Source: Apium graveolens (lineage: Eukaryota; Streptophyta; Magnoliopsida; Apiales; Apiaceae). Taken from it: a stretch of 64,000 bases of DNA. Of the stretch, positions 22,302 through 34,769 are shown piece by piece (position 1 is the first letter of the stretch; each line of letters opens with the position of its first letter). Position numbers and translations under genes: made by a program. The stretch covers positions 137,387,263 through 137,451,262 of the forward strand of contig NC_133647.1 in the NCBI RefSeq assembly GCF_009905375.1, read 5' to 3'. Below the pieces are notes generated by a model that was not told the DNA's origin, made no database searches, and saw only the letters and a list, made by a program, of their open reading frames with translations.

Positions 22302-23774
22302 TTGGATAAGGGTATGATAAGACCCAGTGTGTCTCCATGGGGAGCACCAGTTTTATTTTTTAAGAAGAAAGATGGGAGCATGAGGCTGTGCATCGACTAT
22401 CGAGAGTTAAACAAGCTAACCATAAAGAACAGGTACCCATTACCTAGAATAGACGATCTATTCGACCAGCTAAAGGATGCTATTTATTTTTCCAAGATCG
22501 ACCTGAGAACTGGATATCACCAACTAAAGATTAAACCCGAAGATATTTCCAAAACAACATTCCGTACCAGATATGGGCATTATGAGTTCTTGGTAATGTC
22601 CTTTGGATTAACCAACGCCCCAGCGGCTTTCATGGATTTAATGAATAGAGTATTTAAGAAGTACTTGGACAAGTGTGTGATAGTTTTTATCGATGATATT
22701 TTGATCTACTCAAGGACTGAGGCAGAACATGCAGAGCATTTGAGGATAGCTCTAGGAATACTCAGAGAGGAACAGTTATATGCCAAATTCTCGAAGTGTG
22801 AGTTCTGGCGGAATGAAGTACAGTTTTTAGGACATGTGATCAATAAAGAAGGAGTATTGGTCGACCCCTCCAAGATAGAGGCGGTCTCAAATTGGGAAAG
22901 GCCAAAAACACCCACAGAGGTACGGAGTTTCATAGGATTGGCCGGCTACTATCGTAGATTTGTACAGGACATTGCGAAGATCGCAGCCCCTTTGACACGA
23001 CTTACTCGTAAGACAGAGAAGTTTGAATGGACGGAAAAATGCGAGAACAGTTTTCAAGAATTAAAGAAAAGGTTGATAACGGCTCCGGTGTTGGCATTGC
23101 CAGACGGAAAAGGAGATTTTGTGATATATAGTGACACGTCGCACAAAGGATTAGGATGTGTGCTTTTGCAGCACGGTAAAGTGATTGCGTATGCGTCGAG
23201 ACAACTGAAGGAATACGAGGTTAGATATCCTACTCATGACCTTGAGCTCGCGGTAATAGTATTTGCCTTAAAAATTTGGAGGCACTACTTGTATGGAGAG
23301 AAGTGCGAGATTTTCACAGACCATAAGAGCCTCAAGTACATATTTACGCAGAGAGAGCTCAACATGCGCCAGAGGAGATGGTTAGAACTAATCAAGGACT
23401 ATGATTGTGAGATTCTCTATCATCCAGGGAAAGCCAATGTGGTGGCTGATGCCCTTAGTAGAAAGGAAAGACTCAGAATGATAACGACTTCGGAAGAATT
23501 GATAAGGGATTTTGAGAGAATGGAAATAGAAGTAAAGGTAACCGGAACCAGAACTGAAAAGCTCTTTGAGATCTCAATGCAGCCAGAGTTATTGGAAAAG
23601 ATCAGATTGTGCCAAGAGAAAATAATGAATGAAGGCAGAGAGTCGATGACTGGAGAGGAGATCCATACTGAGAAAGATGATAAAGGGATAATGAGGTACT
23701 CCTACCGGATTTGGGTTCCGAATGTTCAAGAGCTTAAAGATGAGATATTGGATGAAAGCCATAGTTCAAGGTAA
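22302..23774 (+). pseudogene. Chromovirus RT and RNase H
   Basis: Same frame as gag. RT motifs: [33 protein letters not shown] and the catalytic FIDDILIYS near 22690. RNase H motifs: [48 protein letters not shown]. The frame stops at TAA 23772-23774, inside the N-terminal zinc region of integrase (ESHSSR*SIHPG). Confidence 0.95.
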
Positions 23775-25010
23775 TCCATTCACCCGGGAAGTACCAAGAC
23801 GTATAGGGATTTGAAGGAATATTACTGGTGGCCCAACATGAAGAGGGACGTAGCAGAATGGGTAAACAAATGTTTGACTTGCCAAAGGGTAAAGGCAGAG
23901 CACCAGAGACCTAGTGGACTCTTACGACCCCTGGAGATTCTCGAATGGAAATGGGAACAGATAGCGATGGATTTTGTTGTAGGCTTGCCAAGGACGAAAG
24001 CCAATCACGACGCCATTTGGGTAATTATAGACCGACTGACAAAGTCAGCTCATTTCATTCCTATCAATGAGAGATACACAGTCGATAGACTGGTGGACAT
24101 TTACCTTAAGGAAATAGTGACGCGACATGGAGTCCCAGCGTCCATTGTCTCAGACCGAGACCCCAGGTTCAACTCCAGATTTTGGAGGAGCTTTCAGGAA
24201 TGTGCGGGGACCAAGTTAAATATGAGTACCGCGTACCATCCCCAGACGGATGGGCAGAGTGAAAGGACCATCCAGACACTAGAGGATATGTTGAGAGTCT
24301 GTGCAATAGACTTAAAAGGGAGTTGGGATGATCACTTATCGTTGATCGAGTTTTCTTATAACAATAGCTTTCATGCTAGCATCGGAATGCCGCCTTATGA
24401 GGCCCTGTACGGAAGAAGGTGTCGATCTCCCTTATACTGGGATGAAGTGGGGGAGCGGAAGATGCTCGGACCCGAAGTGGTCCAAAGGACCAAAGATATA
24501 GTGGATCTTATCAGAGGGCGACTTGTAGCAGCCCAAGACAGACAGAAGAAATATGCAGACCTAGCCCGAAAGGACAAGGAATATGAAGTAAGGGACTTAG
24601 TACTGCTAAAGGTATCCCCTTGGAAAGGATTAATGAGGTTCGGAAGGAAAGGAAAACTAAGCCCAAGATACATTGGACATTTTGAGATATTAAGACGGAT
24701 TGGAAAGTTAGCTTACGAGCTAGCCTTACCCCCCAACTTGCAACAAGTTCATAATGTGTTCCATGTGTCAATCCTAAGGAAGTATCATCGGGATGCCAGA
24801 CACATAGTGGAGTACGAGCAGGTGGATATGCAGCCAGATCTAACTTATGTGGAGAAGCCAGTAAAGATTATAGATAAGAAGGAGCAGGTACTTCAGAACA
24901 AAGTGATCAAGCTAGTCAGAGTACTATGGCAGAATCATAATATGGAAGAATCAACTTGGGAACTAGAGAGCGCAATGCTAGAAAAGTACCCCCATTTGTT
25001 TTCTATTTGA
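23775..25010 (+). pseudogene. Chromovirus integrase with chromodomain
   Basis: Same frame. HHCC zinc finger: the His residues flank the stop and the Cys pair is CLTCQ. The rve core keeps MDFVVGLP, SDRDPRF and GQSERTIQ, so all three acidic residues are intact. After the GPY/F-like region a chromodomain-like tail reads LVRVLWQNHNMEESTWELE, ending FSI* at 25010. Chromodomains of this class are linked to targeting of heterochromatin. Apart from the two upstream stops this part looks functional. Confidence 0.93.
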
Positions 25011-25027
25011 TTCCGGGGCAGAATCCT

Positions 25028-25043
25028 TTTAAGGAGGGGACAC
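25028..25043 (+). other. Polypurine tract
   Basis: TTTAAGGAGGGGACAC directly before the TG of the 3' LTR. Confidence 0.85.
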
Positions 25044-28000
25044 TGTAATAACCCTCAAAATTTTCAACTTTTTTTGTAACCCTTTTGAATAGTGTTTTTG
25101 CTGAATGAGAGAACTTTTCATGCCACACTATGTAGGGGTTCTATTATGGATATTCTGAGATTTTATTAGTACTCTATATGGTATATAAGGAAGGAGATGT
25201 GGTGGATTTTTAACCACACAAAATCAAGGTTAAATTGGTAATTAACCAAAAAACAAAACAAAAACCAAATCAACCAAGACAAATAATTCATTCTTCATCA
25301 AAATCAAAAAGAAACCAAGGCATTGCTCTTCATTTGCTCTCGGCTTTTTGACATTTTAAAGGCAAGAAATTTCAAAATCAAAGATCCAAGCTTCCTAAAT
25401 TGGTGAGTTAATTCCCTAATCATCCTTATGCATAGTTAGGGCTATATCATGAGTTTAAGCCATAAATTCTTTCTCAATCTTCTTCATTAAATCAATGAAG
25501 AAGACAATGAATAGTGTTTTCAAGTTTTTAACTTGAAATTTTTCTTGTTTTCCTTTAAGATCCAAGCATCCCTAAGACTTCTCAAAGCTTCTTAAGGCTT
25601 CCTAGCTACTCCCACCACTTCAAGGAAGGTATATCATCTCCAAACCCTAGATTCCTATGTATTATAAGATGATTTTGATTATTATGGTGATATTGTAGCT
25701 TAATGTTTGTGGTTTAGAGTTTGGGTTGAAGTGGTATTGAAATGGAATGGTAAATCTTGTTGTTTTGGTTAAAAGAATGTAGTATAGTTAAATTCAAGCT
25801 TAGGCATAAGTATGAATGTTAAAAAATTGAATTTATTGGGGCTTTTATGATGTGATAAGGATGGATGTTGGTTGTATGATTGATGTGAGGTTGAATTGGG
25901 ATGGTTTTTGAATGGTTTAAAATTGGGAAATCGCGTAAACATAGCCGTCGTAACGTCCGATTTTCTTTAGACTATTTTTGTGCATAACATTAGGACCCGA
26001 GAACCCCCTGCTAGATTATGACCATTGCCATGTCTACATAGCTCGTGTTACGAGCTTCGTTTTGATATGTAGTTCGTTCGATTCCGATGCACGGTTTAGG
26101 AGAAACGACCGTTTCAAGTAACGGCGTTTCGCGAACGAAACTTTTCTACTCACCTTACTTTGAAACATAGGTTAAAAACCAAAAAGGGTTAATTAATGTA
26201 TGAAACATTTATGGTAAGTGTGTTAGGCAGTTGGTAAGACACTCGCGAAGGAATCGCCTTAAAACTCGTAAAGGTTAAATTATTAAAAATGGTGGAGCCG
26301 AGGGTACCCGAGTGACTTAAGAGAATCAGTAAGCGCAAAACAAGCGTTAGAGTCTAAGTTAGTTAAAGTATAGATGTACAAGTGACTTTGGTTTAATTCC
26401 AACTTACTTGTTGTTTATAGGCTAGCAGACTCGTCCCGAGCCTTTTATCACCCCAAGTCGCTCAGGCAAGTTTTCTACCCGTTATACTGTTGTTGTGATG
26501 TATATATGTATATGCATTATCTTGCGATAGATGCATGTTGGTTAATTAGCAAATGTTGCGATATATTGAAGCATGCTGATATGGTATATATATGCATGCC
26601 TGTTTCGTATTCTTGCCATATATATCTGTTGGTTCAGTTGATAATACCTATGCTAGTTAATAGCGGTAATTTGCATATACCCTTAGTATAGGGACCCAAA
26701 GGTGAAAACATTTTCTAAAACCGGGAGTCGAGGATCCCGAGTAGATTTTATATATATATATATTTATATATATATATGGTTATAGTTTTCAAAACTAATA
26801 ATCGAATAAGGGTTATTCGATAACTTTATATTATTTATTGAATATTATTTCGAATATTATTGGAGGGCTTATGACTCCTTTATATTATTATTGAATATTA
26901 CTTGGATATTCATTCGAGGATGTATGACTCCTTTATTTTATGAATATTATTTATAATATTCATTCGAGGTATTACGACTCCGCTTATTACTGAAATATAT
27001 TCTTTATTTCATTAAAGAATAAGGTGTCAATAATCAAACTTATTTTCGATTATTCAAATAAAGATAGTACTTTTATATAAGTATATCTTTGGTTATTTAA
27101 TATCCATTTCAAGTATAAGTTTTAATACTTCTACTTCGATTATTTTTATAAGGATTATCTTTATTAGAATATTATTTAAATAATAATATTCAGACATTTT
27201 CTAAATATATTGGGACTGATTTACTTCATTAAATCAGCATTACTCCAAACACTCTTTAAAGTGTTTTCGAGTCTTCAAAATGATTTTTAAAAGTTAGAGC
27301 GGATCCCAAAACTCATTTTTATATTTAAGATCTTCCTTTTAAAAAGGGGATTTAAATACTCGCTCAAAACCTGAGGGATCCGGCTTTATGGTGTATTTTG
27401 TATTCGCAACAAGGTTGTAGTTTTGGTAAATGAATTGATTACTTACCCAACGTTCGGGAAGTAAGTCCATCTATTGAGTCGGCATAAGCAACATGGGCTC
27501 AGTGGGCGTCCATGATATTGTAAGTGGCTCAGTGGGAGTCCATCAAATGCATAAGTGTCTGAGTGGCAGTCCAGCATAAGGTCCTATTGCGAGCAGGGTG
27601 ATGACCAGTGGGGAATTCGTCCATCTACTAGTAGAAAAGGTTACTTATTGGTATCTTTGCCTGATCAGCAAGATACCTGGTTTATGGCAAAATTCTTTTC
27701 CTTTCCAAAATTCATTGGATATTTCAAACTTTGTTCATATTTTACATGACAGAGGTTTTCAGGAAATGTATAAAGAAGATGTATATGTGGATATATATAT
27801 ATATCAGAACTTAATGAAGTATATCATAACTTCATTTCCTTTAATAATATTTCAAAGATTTAATCTATTCAAATCTTGTCTTGTAGTCTGATCTATGTGA
27901 TGAACTGTTGAAAGCTCATTATACTTTGAACAGTGGTAGTTCAAGTAGCTTTATAAATGATATAAGTGTAGTGAAGTATCTGGTAACTTCATCCCTTGTT

Positions 28001-28543
28001 TTTACTTATATCTAGTAAGTAATTATCTTACACATGATAAAAGATTCTAGTAAGTATCCATTTAGATACTTATATTATTGTTATCACTATATATTATCTT
28101 GCGAGATGTAAGGCTCACTCTTGCTTTATTTCTTCATCACACAACAACAGTTAGGAAAGATGGCCAGACTCCAGCAGACCCAGCGCAAGCGCGTGGGAAG
28201 CGTCCCGCGTCTTCCCGATGATGTTGTAGCTGCTATAGCTGTAGAGGTAGATCTATTGGTAGACCAGGCACTCTACTTTTGAGAATCAAATTATGTATAA
28301 TTATAACTTGTGGCAGATAATGGCAATTAACTGTAAATTATCAAGTAATGTAATAACTTTTAAATTGTGGATTCAAAGACTTGTACTTATTTCAATTTCA
28401 TCTCCGAGACTATAACGGGTTATGGTGTGTGTTAGTGTGGGGTCACAGTATAAGGTTATTTATTATTAATTAAGTGAAGTGATATTGTGGAAAGAAAGAC
28501 CGTGACGACCCGGATCCCCGACCCCGGATCTGGGGGTGTTACA
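25044..28543 (+). repeat. 3' LTR of the chromovirus, with a deletion
   Basis: 3500 bp, same ends as the 5' LTR. After 'ctctatatggtatat' it jumps straight to 'aaggaaggagatgtgg', missing about 380 bp that both the 5' LTR and the related element at 36182 contain. Confidence 0.95.
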
Positions 28544-30956
28544 GCAAGGCTTTATTTCCAATCATATGTCCTGAACATCCACTGTCCAGAACTAGGATGT
28601 TTTTCCTGTTGCTCTACAATCACAAAGACCATTAATGATTAGTTTTAAGGACCCAGACTTGCTTGGATCCTTTGGCTTTATTAAGTTTGTTAATATTTGC
28701 AGCGGATTTAGCATCAGAGTTTATGTTAACATTTTTCTTATCAGCATTTACACTATCAGACTTTGTATCAGAACTTACACTAGAAGGAACAATGCTAACT
28801 TTCTTTAAAAAAGGTTTTATTTGATAATAATCATAGTACACACTATGATATTCCTTACAAGTATAATTGGAATGTCATAAACTACCACAATGAAAACAAG
28901 GATTTTGTGGCCTATATCTAACAGACTGACTCTTAACTCCTGACTTTGAAGGTAAGGAGTTTATTTTCTTATTCTTCCTATAAAAAGAAGCCAGATGGTT
29001 AGAACTTCCACAGTTATGACATGTTTTTCTAGGAGCATCAGGAACAGGCTTATAATTATTGCTTTTATTCACAACTTCCTTTCCGTTCCTATTTTTCCTA
29101 GGTGACTTTACCTTTTTTACATTCTTAACATCTTTCAGCTTATGCTTAAGCTGCTTCTTTGTCATTAGGCCTACGTTAACTTCAGTTGTCTTTTCCTGTT
29201 TTAGTTTGTCAGAAGTTAATACCTCTTTAACTTCTGATTTCTCAGTATCAGACTTTACAGCTTCAAACTTAACAGGTTTTAACTTTGGCTTTTGTTTAAC
29301 AACTATAGGCTTAATCTCTACAGTTCCGTTATCATTCTTATCATCTCCATAACCTAAGCCCTCTTTCCAGTTTCCACTACTTAACAAATTCTGAGTTGTT
29401 CTGTTAGAGTTAGTCCAAATCCTGATAATCTCTCTTTCCTTTTCTAACTCAGATTTTAGAGATTCATTAATTTTAAGTACTTTATCCCTAATATAGAAAA
29501 CATCATCTCTATCTTTCTGAGTTTGATGGAACATGACTAACTCTTTTTCTAAATAATCATTCCTCTTTTTACAAGCAAGATTTTCAGAAGTTAATCTTTC
29601 ACATGTTAATGTTTGATCTCTATAACTAATGAACATGGTTTGAAGATATCTTCTCAACTCATTAATGTCATAAGTATGAAAGGCATAAGTAGTTTGAGGT
29701 ACCTTTAACTCAGCAGCTTCAGAACTGCTATCAGCATTTGCCATCAAGGCATAGTTCACCTCACTTTCAGAATCTGAAGTGTCTGTCCAGCTTTTCTTCT
29801 TTGTGACAAGAGGCTTGCCTTTGTCACTCTTCACTTTCTTGCAATCAGGAGATATGTGGCCTTTCTCACCACAGTTATAGCATTTGACATTTGTGTAATC
29901 TCCTCTGTCAGACTTCCTTCCTTTGCCTTCAGATTTTCTGAAATTCTTCTTATCAGAACTTGCACCTTTCCTGGAAAACTTATTTCCCTTCCTAAACTTT
30001 CTTTATACAATCCTTGTGATTCCTTTCACCATAAGAGCACACAGCTTCATCATCTCTTCATCAACATCCATCTTAGGCAAGCTTTCAGTTTCTGAGTCAT
30101 CATCACTATCAGAACTTGATGACTCAATATCAGACTTTGTGATGAGCGCTTTTCCCTTGCCTTTCCTTGAGGTAGCTTCCTTGGGGGATTCTTCCTCAGC
30201 CTTAAGAGCAACTGCCCTTGACTTTCCTCATTTCCTCTTGCTTCTTTGTTCCATCTCAAGTTCATGAGTCTTGAGCATCCCATAAATTTCATCAAGAGTT
30301 GTTTCTTCAAGATTGTATTTGTCTCTTATAATTGTGGCCTTTAAATCCCGACTTTTAGGAAGAGCTAACAGGAATTTAATATTTAAATCTTCAAGATCAT
30401 ACTTCTTATCAACTAGTGAAAAATCATTCAAGAGTTTGACAAATCTGTCATATAAATCAGTCAATGACTCATTAGGCTTTGAGTCAAAGTGTTCTTACTC
30501 TTGAGTGAGTATTGTCTTCATGTTCTTCTTAATCGAATCAGTTCCCTGGCACCTTGTCTCCAAGGCATCCCATATCTCCTTTGCAGTCTTGCAGTTAATT
30601 ACCATGTTTGACATTACATTATCAATGGCACTATGCAGCAAGTGTCGTACCCTAGCATCCTTAGCAATTGATGCAATATCTTCAACAGTGTAATCACTCT
30701 TTTCCTTTGGTACAGACTTTGTTGCTTCACCTGCAACTACAATAGCGAGTTTTGTTGGCTTGTGAGGTCCTTCATTGATTCTGTCAAGATATTCTAGATC
30801 TGTAGCTTCCAGAAACATAGTCATTCTCACCTTCTATATGGGATATTCAGATGGTTTCAGTATGGGAACTCTAATAGCCTCATATCGACTATGGATTTGA
30901 TTCTTTGAAGGTTCTTCAGTTTTGGTGGGCTTGGTTAGAGTTTCCGCTTCAGACAT
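28544..30956 (-). pseudogene. SIRE gag and start of protease, many stops
   Basis: Minus strand from ATG at 30956 (MSEAETLTKPTK). A TAG at 30836 precedes KVRMTMFLEA, further breaks lie near 30495, 30228 and 29998. Gag domain text (ILTQE, FVKLLNDFSL, LLALPKSRDL, LEETTLDEIYGML), then a CCHC knuckle CYNCGEKGHISPDC near 29885-29844. A long charged, coiled-coil-like region covers about 29650-29400. Two further Cys/His motifs (CHNCGSSNHLASF, CFHCGS) end gag. Protease begins with LVLDSGCSGHM near 28590 and is cut at 28544 by the chromovirus. Confidence 0.9.
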
Positions 30957-30997
30957 GATTGTTTTTGGATCTTAAACTGTTTGTGTGTTAACAGATA

Positions 30998-31010
30998 GGC
31001 TCTGATACCA
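30998..31010 (-). other. SIRE primer-binding site
   Basis: The minus strand reads TGGTATCAGAGCC, two bases after the LTR end. Confidence 0.93.
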
Positions 31011-31012
31011 CT

Positions 31013-31609
31013 TGTTAGGTCACACACACTGTAGAAGGGGGTTGAATACAGTGTATAGCACAATCAAATCGAATTCAAAGAACACAAGTAACAGAAAACA
31101 AACTTTATTAAACTCTGTTACAATGTAGAATTGTCCTCTCTCAGTGATGAACAAATATCACGAGAGCTGCTAGGGTTACAATCAATAATATTCTTGATAA
31201 TGATAACACTTATAGTTTAAACCCTATGTCTGTGTTTATATATTACACATTTACAAGATAATCGCTAATTGATATGGAATATAATTCTGCTTTCTAAAAT
31301 ATATCAATCAGATATCTTTTCTTCCAAGTATTCTATTCTTCATAGAATTCCTTCGTCATGCATATCTCTTCTTGCGTTTGTCTTTATCTTCTTTCCTTTC
31401 AATCAGCTGCCTTCCTTATCTGAAAGTTTTCTTTAAGTCCTGATATTATCTCCTGATAATTATCTCCTGAACCTTAAGTACTGATAACTTAAGTTCTGAC
31501 TTCAGTATAAGTGTTGATTTCAGTTAAGTACCGATTTGTCCTGTTTAAGTAAGATCTGAAAACTAAACACAAATCATATTAGACATGAAATTATCAAATA
31601 TATCTAACA
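31013..31609 (-). repeat. SIRE 5' LTR (597 bp)
   Basis: Minus strand from TGTTAGATATATTTG to GTGACCTAACA. It is the inverted counterpart of 32101-32682. A TATA-like ATATATAAAC occurs near 31240 on the minus strand. Confidence 0.92.
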
Positions 31610-31963
31610 GATCTATTCAGAATCTCTGGTACAAAGACTTCTCATTACAGTCCAATGATTACTGAAGGTGATGGAAGAGAAATTTCTATGCTGAAGAATT
31701 CTGCTAAAGTGGAAGTTATTCTGAAAGGAAGATGTTTATGTTATAATGAAAACTCTTCACATCCTAAGGTTATCAGACTTGGTGATGGACTTAAAAGAAC
31801 ATCCATTCAAGCTCTCAGAATAGCCATTTATCAAATTGGTGACAGTAAAGAAGAAGAACTGATGCAGGTCAAAGCACGGTTAGCTGAAGTTCTGAAGAAA
31901 GCTGAAGATAATCTGATAAATGATTTTGTTAAGAATCATTATGGATTCAGATTGATTCAGTGA
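31610..31963 (+). pseudogene. Second SIRE copy: 3' part of a downstream ORF
   Basis: Open from the LTR boundary at 31610 (DLFRISGTKTSHYSP, then M at 31655) to TGA at 31961-31963, at least 117 codons. Charged, with a Lys/Glu-rich helical stretch (EEELMQVKARLAEVLKKAE). It ends 137 bp before a plus-strand SIRE LTR with a PPT between. I do not recognise a domain. Its place matches the 3' ORF of SIRE elements, and I infer it to be the C-terminus of the MAPKDIIFDG protein family seen at 9384. Confidence 0.5.
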
Positions 31964-32089
31964 TGTTGTTAAAGCTGGATGTTTTGTAAGTTATAATTTA
32001 TAGTCTTATTAAACTCTTATTGAATTTGAACTTAAGTGTTTTTGACATCATCAAATCTATTAACTTGTACATTCTTGCATAATTACAAG

Positions 32090-32682
32090 TTCGGGGAGAT
32101 TGTTGGATATATTTGAGATGTCATGTCTAATATGTTTCATGTTTAGTTTTCAGATCTTAACTAACAGGAAATATCAGTTCTTACTGGAATCAGGACTTAC
32201 TGGAAGTCAGGACTTAAGGATTTCGGGACTTAGATTATCAGAAGATGGATATCAGAACTTAAGTACTGAAGGACTAACAGTTAAGGAAGGAAGCTGATTT
32301 ACAGGAAAGAAGATCGAAACTAATAGGGAATAAGATATGCATGGAAAGAGTTCAAGGACTAGAAGAATTATATAAGATATCTGGTTGATATATTTTAGGA
32401 GACATAATTATATTACATATCAACTAGAAGTTATCTTGTAACTGTGTGTCTATATAAACACATACATAGGTTTACTCTAAAAGAGTTACGATCATTGAGA
32501 AGATCATATATTGCAACCTAGCAGCTCTCGTGATATTTGTTCATCACTGAGAGAGAACAATTCCATTGTAACAGAGTTTATTATATCGAATACATCTATT
32601 TTCTGTTACTTGTGCTTTAAATCGATTTGATTATATTATACACTGTATTCAACCCCCTTCTACAGTGTTGTGTGACCTAACA
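32090..32682 (+). repeat. PPT and 3' LTR of the second SIRE copy
   Basis: TTCGGGGAGAT (32090-32100) precedes an LTR running from TGTTGGATATATTTG (32101) to GTGACCTAACA (32682), 582 bp. TATA-like TCTATATAAACA is near 32450. Same family as 31013-31609 but in the opposite orientation. Confidence 0.9.
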
Positions 32683-33540
32683 TTTAAGGAGGTAGAAGAT
32701 TATTATTACTAACATAATTTTTGTAGGTGCTCTATTGAAGAACTCCTTCCTATAATGCAACCACAGGAAAGCGGTGTCCATGGTCAGAGACCTCCAGGGG
32801 TATGCCTGGACGGAAGGCCTCCTCCTGTAGTTAATGAGTGTCCTCATTGTGGATGTGGGGTAAACTTTGGTGTGTGCTTTGGGAGGTCTGTCTCTGTAGT
32901 CAACAGGTGTCCTTGTTGGGAGACTTCGGAGTATCCTGCACTTTGCACCCAAAAGCTTGGGATCACTTGTCCTGCAATATGGTACGGGCTCCTTATCCGG
33001 GGGACAAGGATGCGTCCAATATTTGGGGTACACCATGGCTATACCTGCATCCACATATTAGAGAAACAACTGTTAGCGGAGGGTTATCCTTGGCCAGGGA
33101 GATGCCTTATCCATGAAGTCTAGAAGTCGCGGACGAGCCTTGGGCCTTTGTGGTTGGGCCTCATCGGAGGACATTCCTAAAGCTAGTAGAAGGCGGTTTG
33201 CGGTAGGTTTTCTACTGTGCCTCGGGATGAGAGATCTAAGCTCGTTAAGTTTCTTGTTCCCCAAGAACTACGTTGGCTTGATTCTCTATAAATAGGGATA
33301 CGTAGGCAAATTGTAAGGGGTCGAAAGTGAGAGCCTTAAGGAGTCACCATCAACCCTAAGCAATCTCAGCCACCAATAATCACCACCACCAAACACTGTT
33401 CATGTTTTCCGATGAACACTGTTCATGTTTCCCAACAAACACTGTTCATGTTTCCCGACGAACGCTGTTCACCTTTTGCGACGAAGAACCACCATCATAG
33501 ATCTTGATTCCGGCTATGAACCTCAAAATTTGTTGTTACC
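32683..33540 (+). mobile_element. Gypsy LTR fragment (Tat-like)
   Basis: GC-richer than its surroundings. CTCTATAAATAGGGATACGT near 33281-33300 resembles the TATA region of Tat/Ogre LTRs. An older tandem duplication of a 'CCTCCTGTAGT..GTGTCCT' block lies at 32800-32940. No partner LTR or PBS is found, so it is a truncated or solo LTR, with both ends uncertain. Confidence 0.5.
33393..33484 (+). repeat. Four 23-bp tandem repeats
   Basis: Units begin ACACTGTTCATGTTT at 33393, 33416, 33439 and, diverged (ACGCTGTTCACC), at 33462. They follow the TATA region of the LTR fragment. Confidence 0.9.
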
Positions 33541-33817
33541 AAATTCCTCCGTCAACTGAAAATATAAACACAAATTAAACAAGATGTATAAAAGTGCATA
33601 TACAATGGTCTTTACGACTGTTAAACAGTGATGCATAATCAAAATTAGGTTTCAAGGCATAAATATGACATCGCACTGTATATATAATACAACTTCCTAC
33701 TGTATATGCATACAGGAAAAAACAGTAGACAACTTCATAACAATTAACAATAGATAAAAAATCACATATAAGAGTAAACTAGAAAAAACCAAAACTATAC
33801 AAGGAAAGGGTATTTAC
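33485..33817. other. AT-rich stretch without recognised features
   Basis: Contains the end of the LTR fragment and then unique-looking AT-rich sequence. I see no gene. Confidence 0.5.
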
Positions 33818-33965
33818 CCTAAAAGCAGACTGATAATTAGCTAGAGCTCCACCCTTCTCATCGCCAAATTCTCTAGGTGGTCCTCTTGGGCCATCACGAC
33901 ACCCATCCCTGTCACCAAACCTAAGTCGATCCCCCTCAAATCTCGGAGGACCACTACCAAAATCC
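33818..33965 (-). pseudogene. RPS10: Ribosomal protein eS10 C-terminal exon fragment
   Basis: The minus strand reads [17 protein letters not shown], then [16 protein letters not shown] and NYQSAFR, the Gly/Arg/Pro-rich tail of plant 40S protein eS10. AGG|GTAAAT at 33818/33817 keeps what looks like the splice donor after this exon, so it is a DNA-level copy and not a processed cDNA. The N-terminal winged-helix part is not found nearby. Several residues differ from the usual tail, which fits a decaying fragment. It may have been captured by a DNA transposon. Confidence 0.72.
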
Positions 33966-34769
33966 ATCCAACCAATCCAAACCACATTATTCATAACATA
34001 ATCTGACATAAAAAAACCTAATTACATAAACTACATTATCTAGTGTTAAAAATATACAAAAATTAGCAACAAATCTCAATTACTTGCTATTAATCCAAAC
34101 ATACTAAACTTAATTCAATAATTTCGAAACAATTGGACAGAAAAAGCAAACCTGAGATTTCCAATTAGCTTACGCATCTCTCTTCTGCTCACTCAAAGTC
34201 GAATCATCCTACAACAACAATAGATAACAAAATCACAATTTAATTAATAAAAAATACAATAACAATATAGATAGCATAGGGATTAATTGAAAAGAGTACC
34301 CTATAGCATAGTGGAATTGTCGATGAAATCAACGGCCCATCTTAGTGCTACTCATTTACCTTTCTCCAATTAGGGCTTATATATTATGATAATAAGTATG
34401 TAATTTAGAGAGAGAGAAAAATAGGGCGAGAGAATATCACAGTGAAAAATGGGGGAATAGAGATAGAGAAAGGTGTATGTAAATCGATTGTGTATGTTTT
34501 TATTTTGGGGGGAAAAATACCGCATTATTTTTCATCTCGTAGAACGTGCTTAATTTTTAACTTTTTATTTTAGTTTTTCATACTAATTATTAAAAAAAAA
34601 TAGTATATATAAAATTAAAGTAATATCTTATGTATTTCTATTCAAAAAACTTAATTTTATATTATATATGATATTTATAATCATGTATAATACATAATAT
34701 AATTTTAAATCTAATTTTATGGTAATATTTTCATTTTAATATTTTTAAAAATTAAAAAAGTAACTAATG
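33966..34769. other. Intergenic, purine-rich then AT-rich
   Basis: Includes a GA-rich run near 34400-34460. No coding text recognised. Confidence 0.5.

Larger units (their letters stand above)
15074..28543 (+). mobile_element. Tekay/Del-type chromovirus, complete, 13.5 kb
   Basis: TG...CA LTRs of 3894 bp (5') and 3500 bp (3'), PBS, leader ORF, gag with three zinc knuckles, protease, RT, RNase H, integrase, chromodomain, PPT. Long LTRs and a C-terminal chromodomain fit the Tekay/Del lineage. In the gag-pol frame I find only two stops. It inserted into the SIRE protease, so it is the younger element. Confidence 0.95.
9223..31609 (-). mobile_element. SIRE-type Ty1/copia element, split by a chromovirus
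   Basis: Minus-strand order: 5' LTR (31609-31013), PBS, gag, start of protease, then a 13.5-kb insertion (28543-15074), rest of protease, integrase, RT, RNase H, two downstream ORFs. The element is cut off at about 9223 by the Tat fragment and no 3' LTR is seen. The RT-RNase H text ([45 protein letters not shown]) is typical of SIRE/Maximus elements. Confidence 0.9.

Noticed and set aside
33073..33295. ORFs on both strands in the gypsy LTR fragment
   Set aside because: They overlap the LTR TATA region and one another; GC-rich LTR sequence gives open frames by chance.
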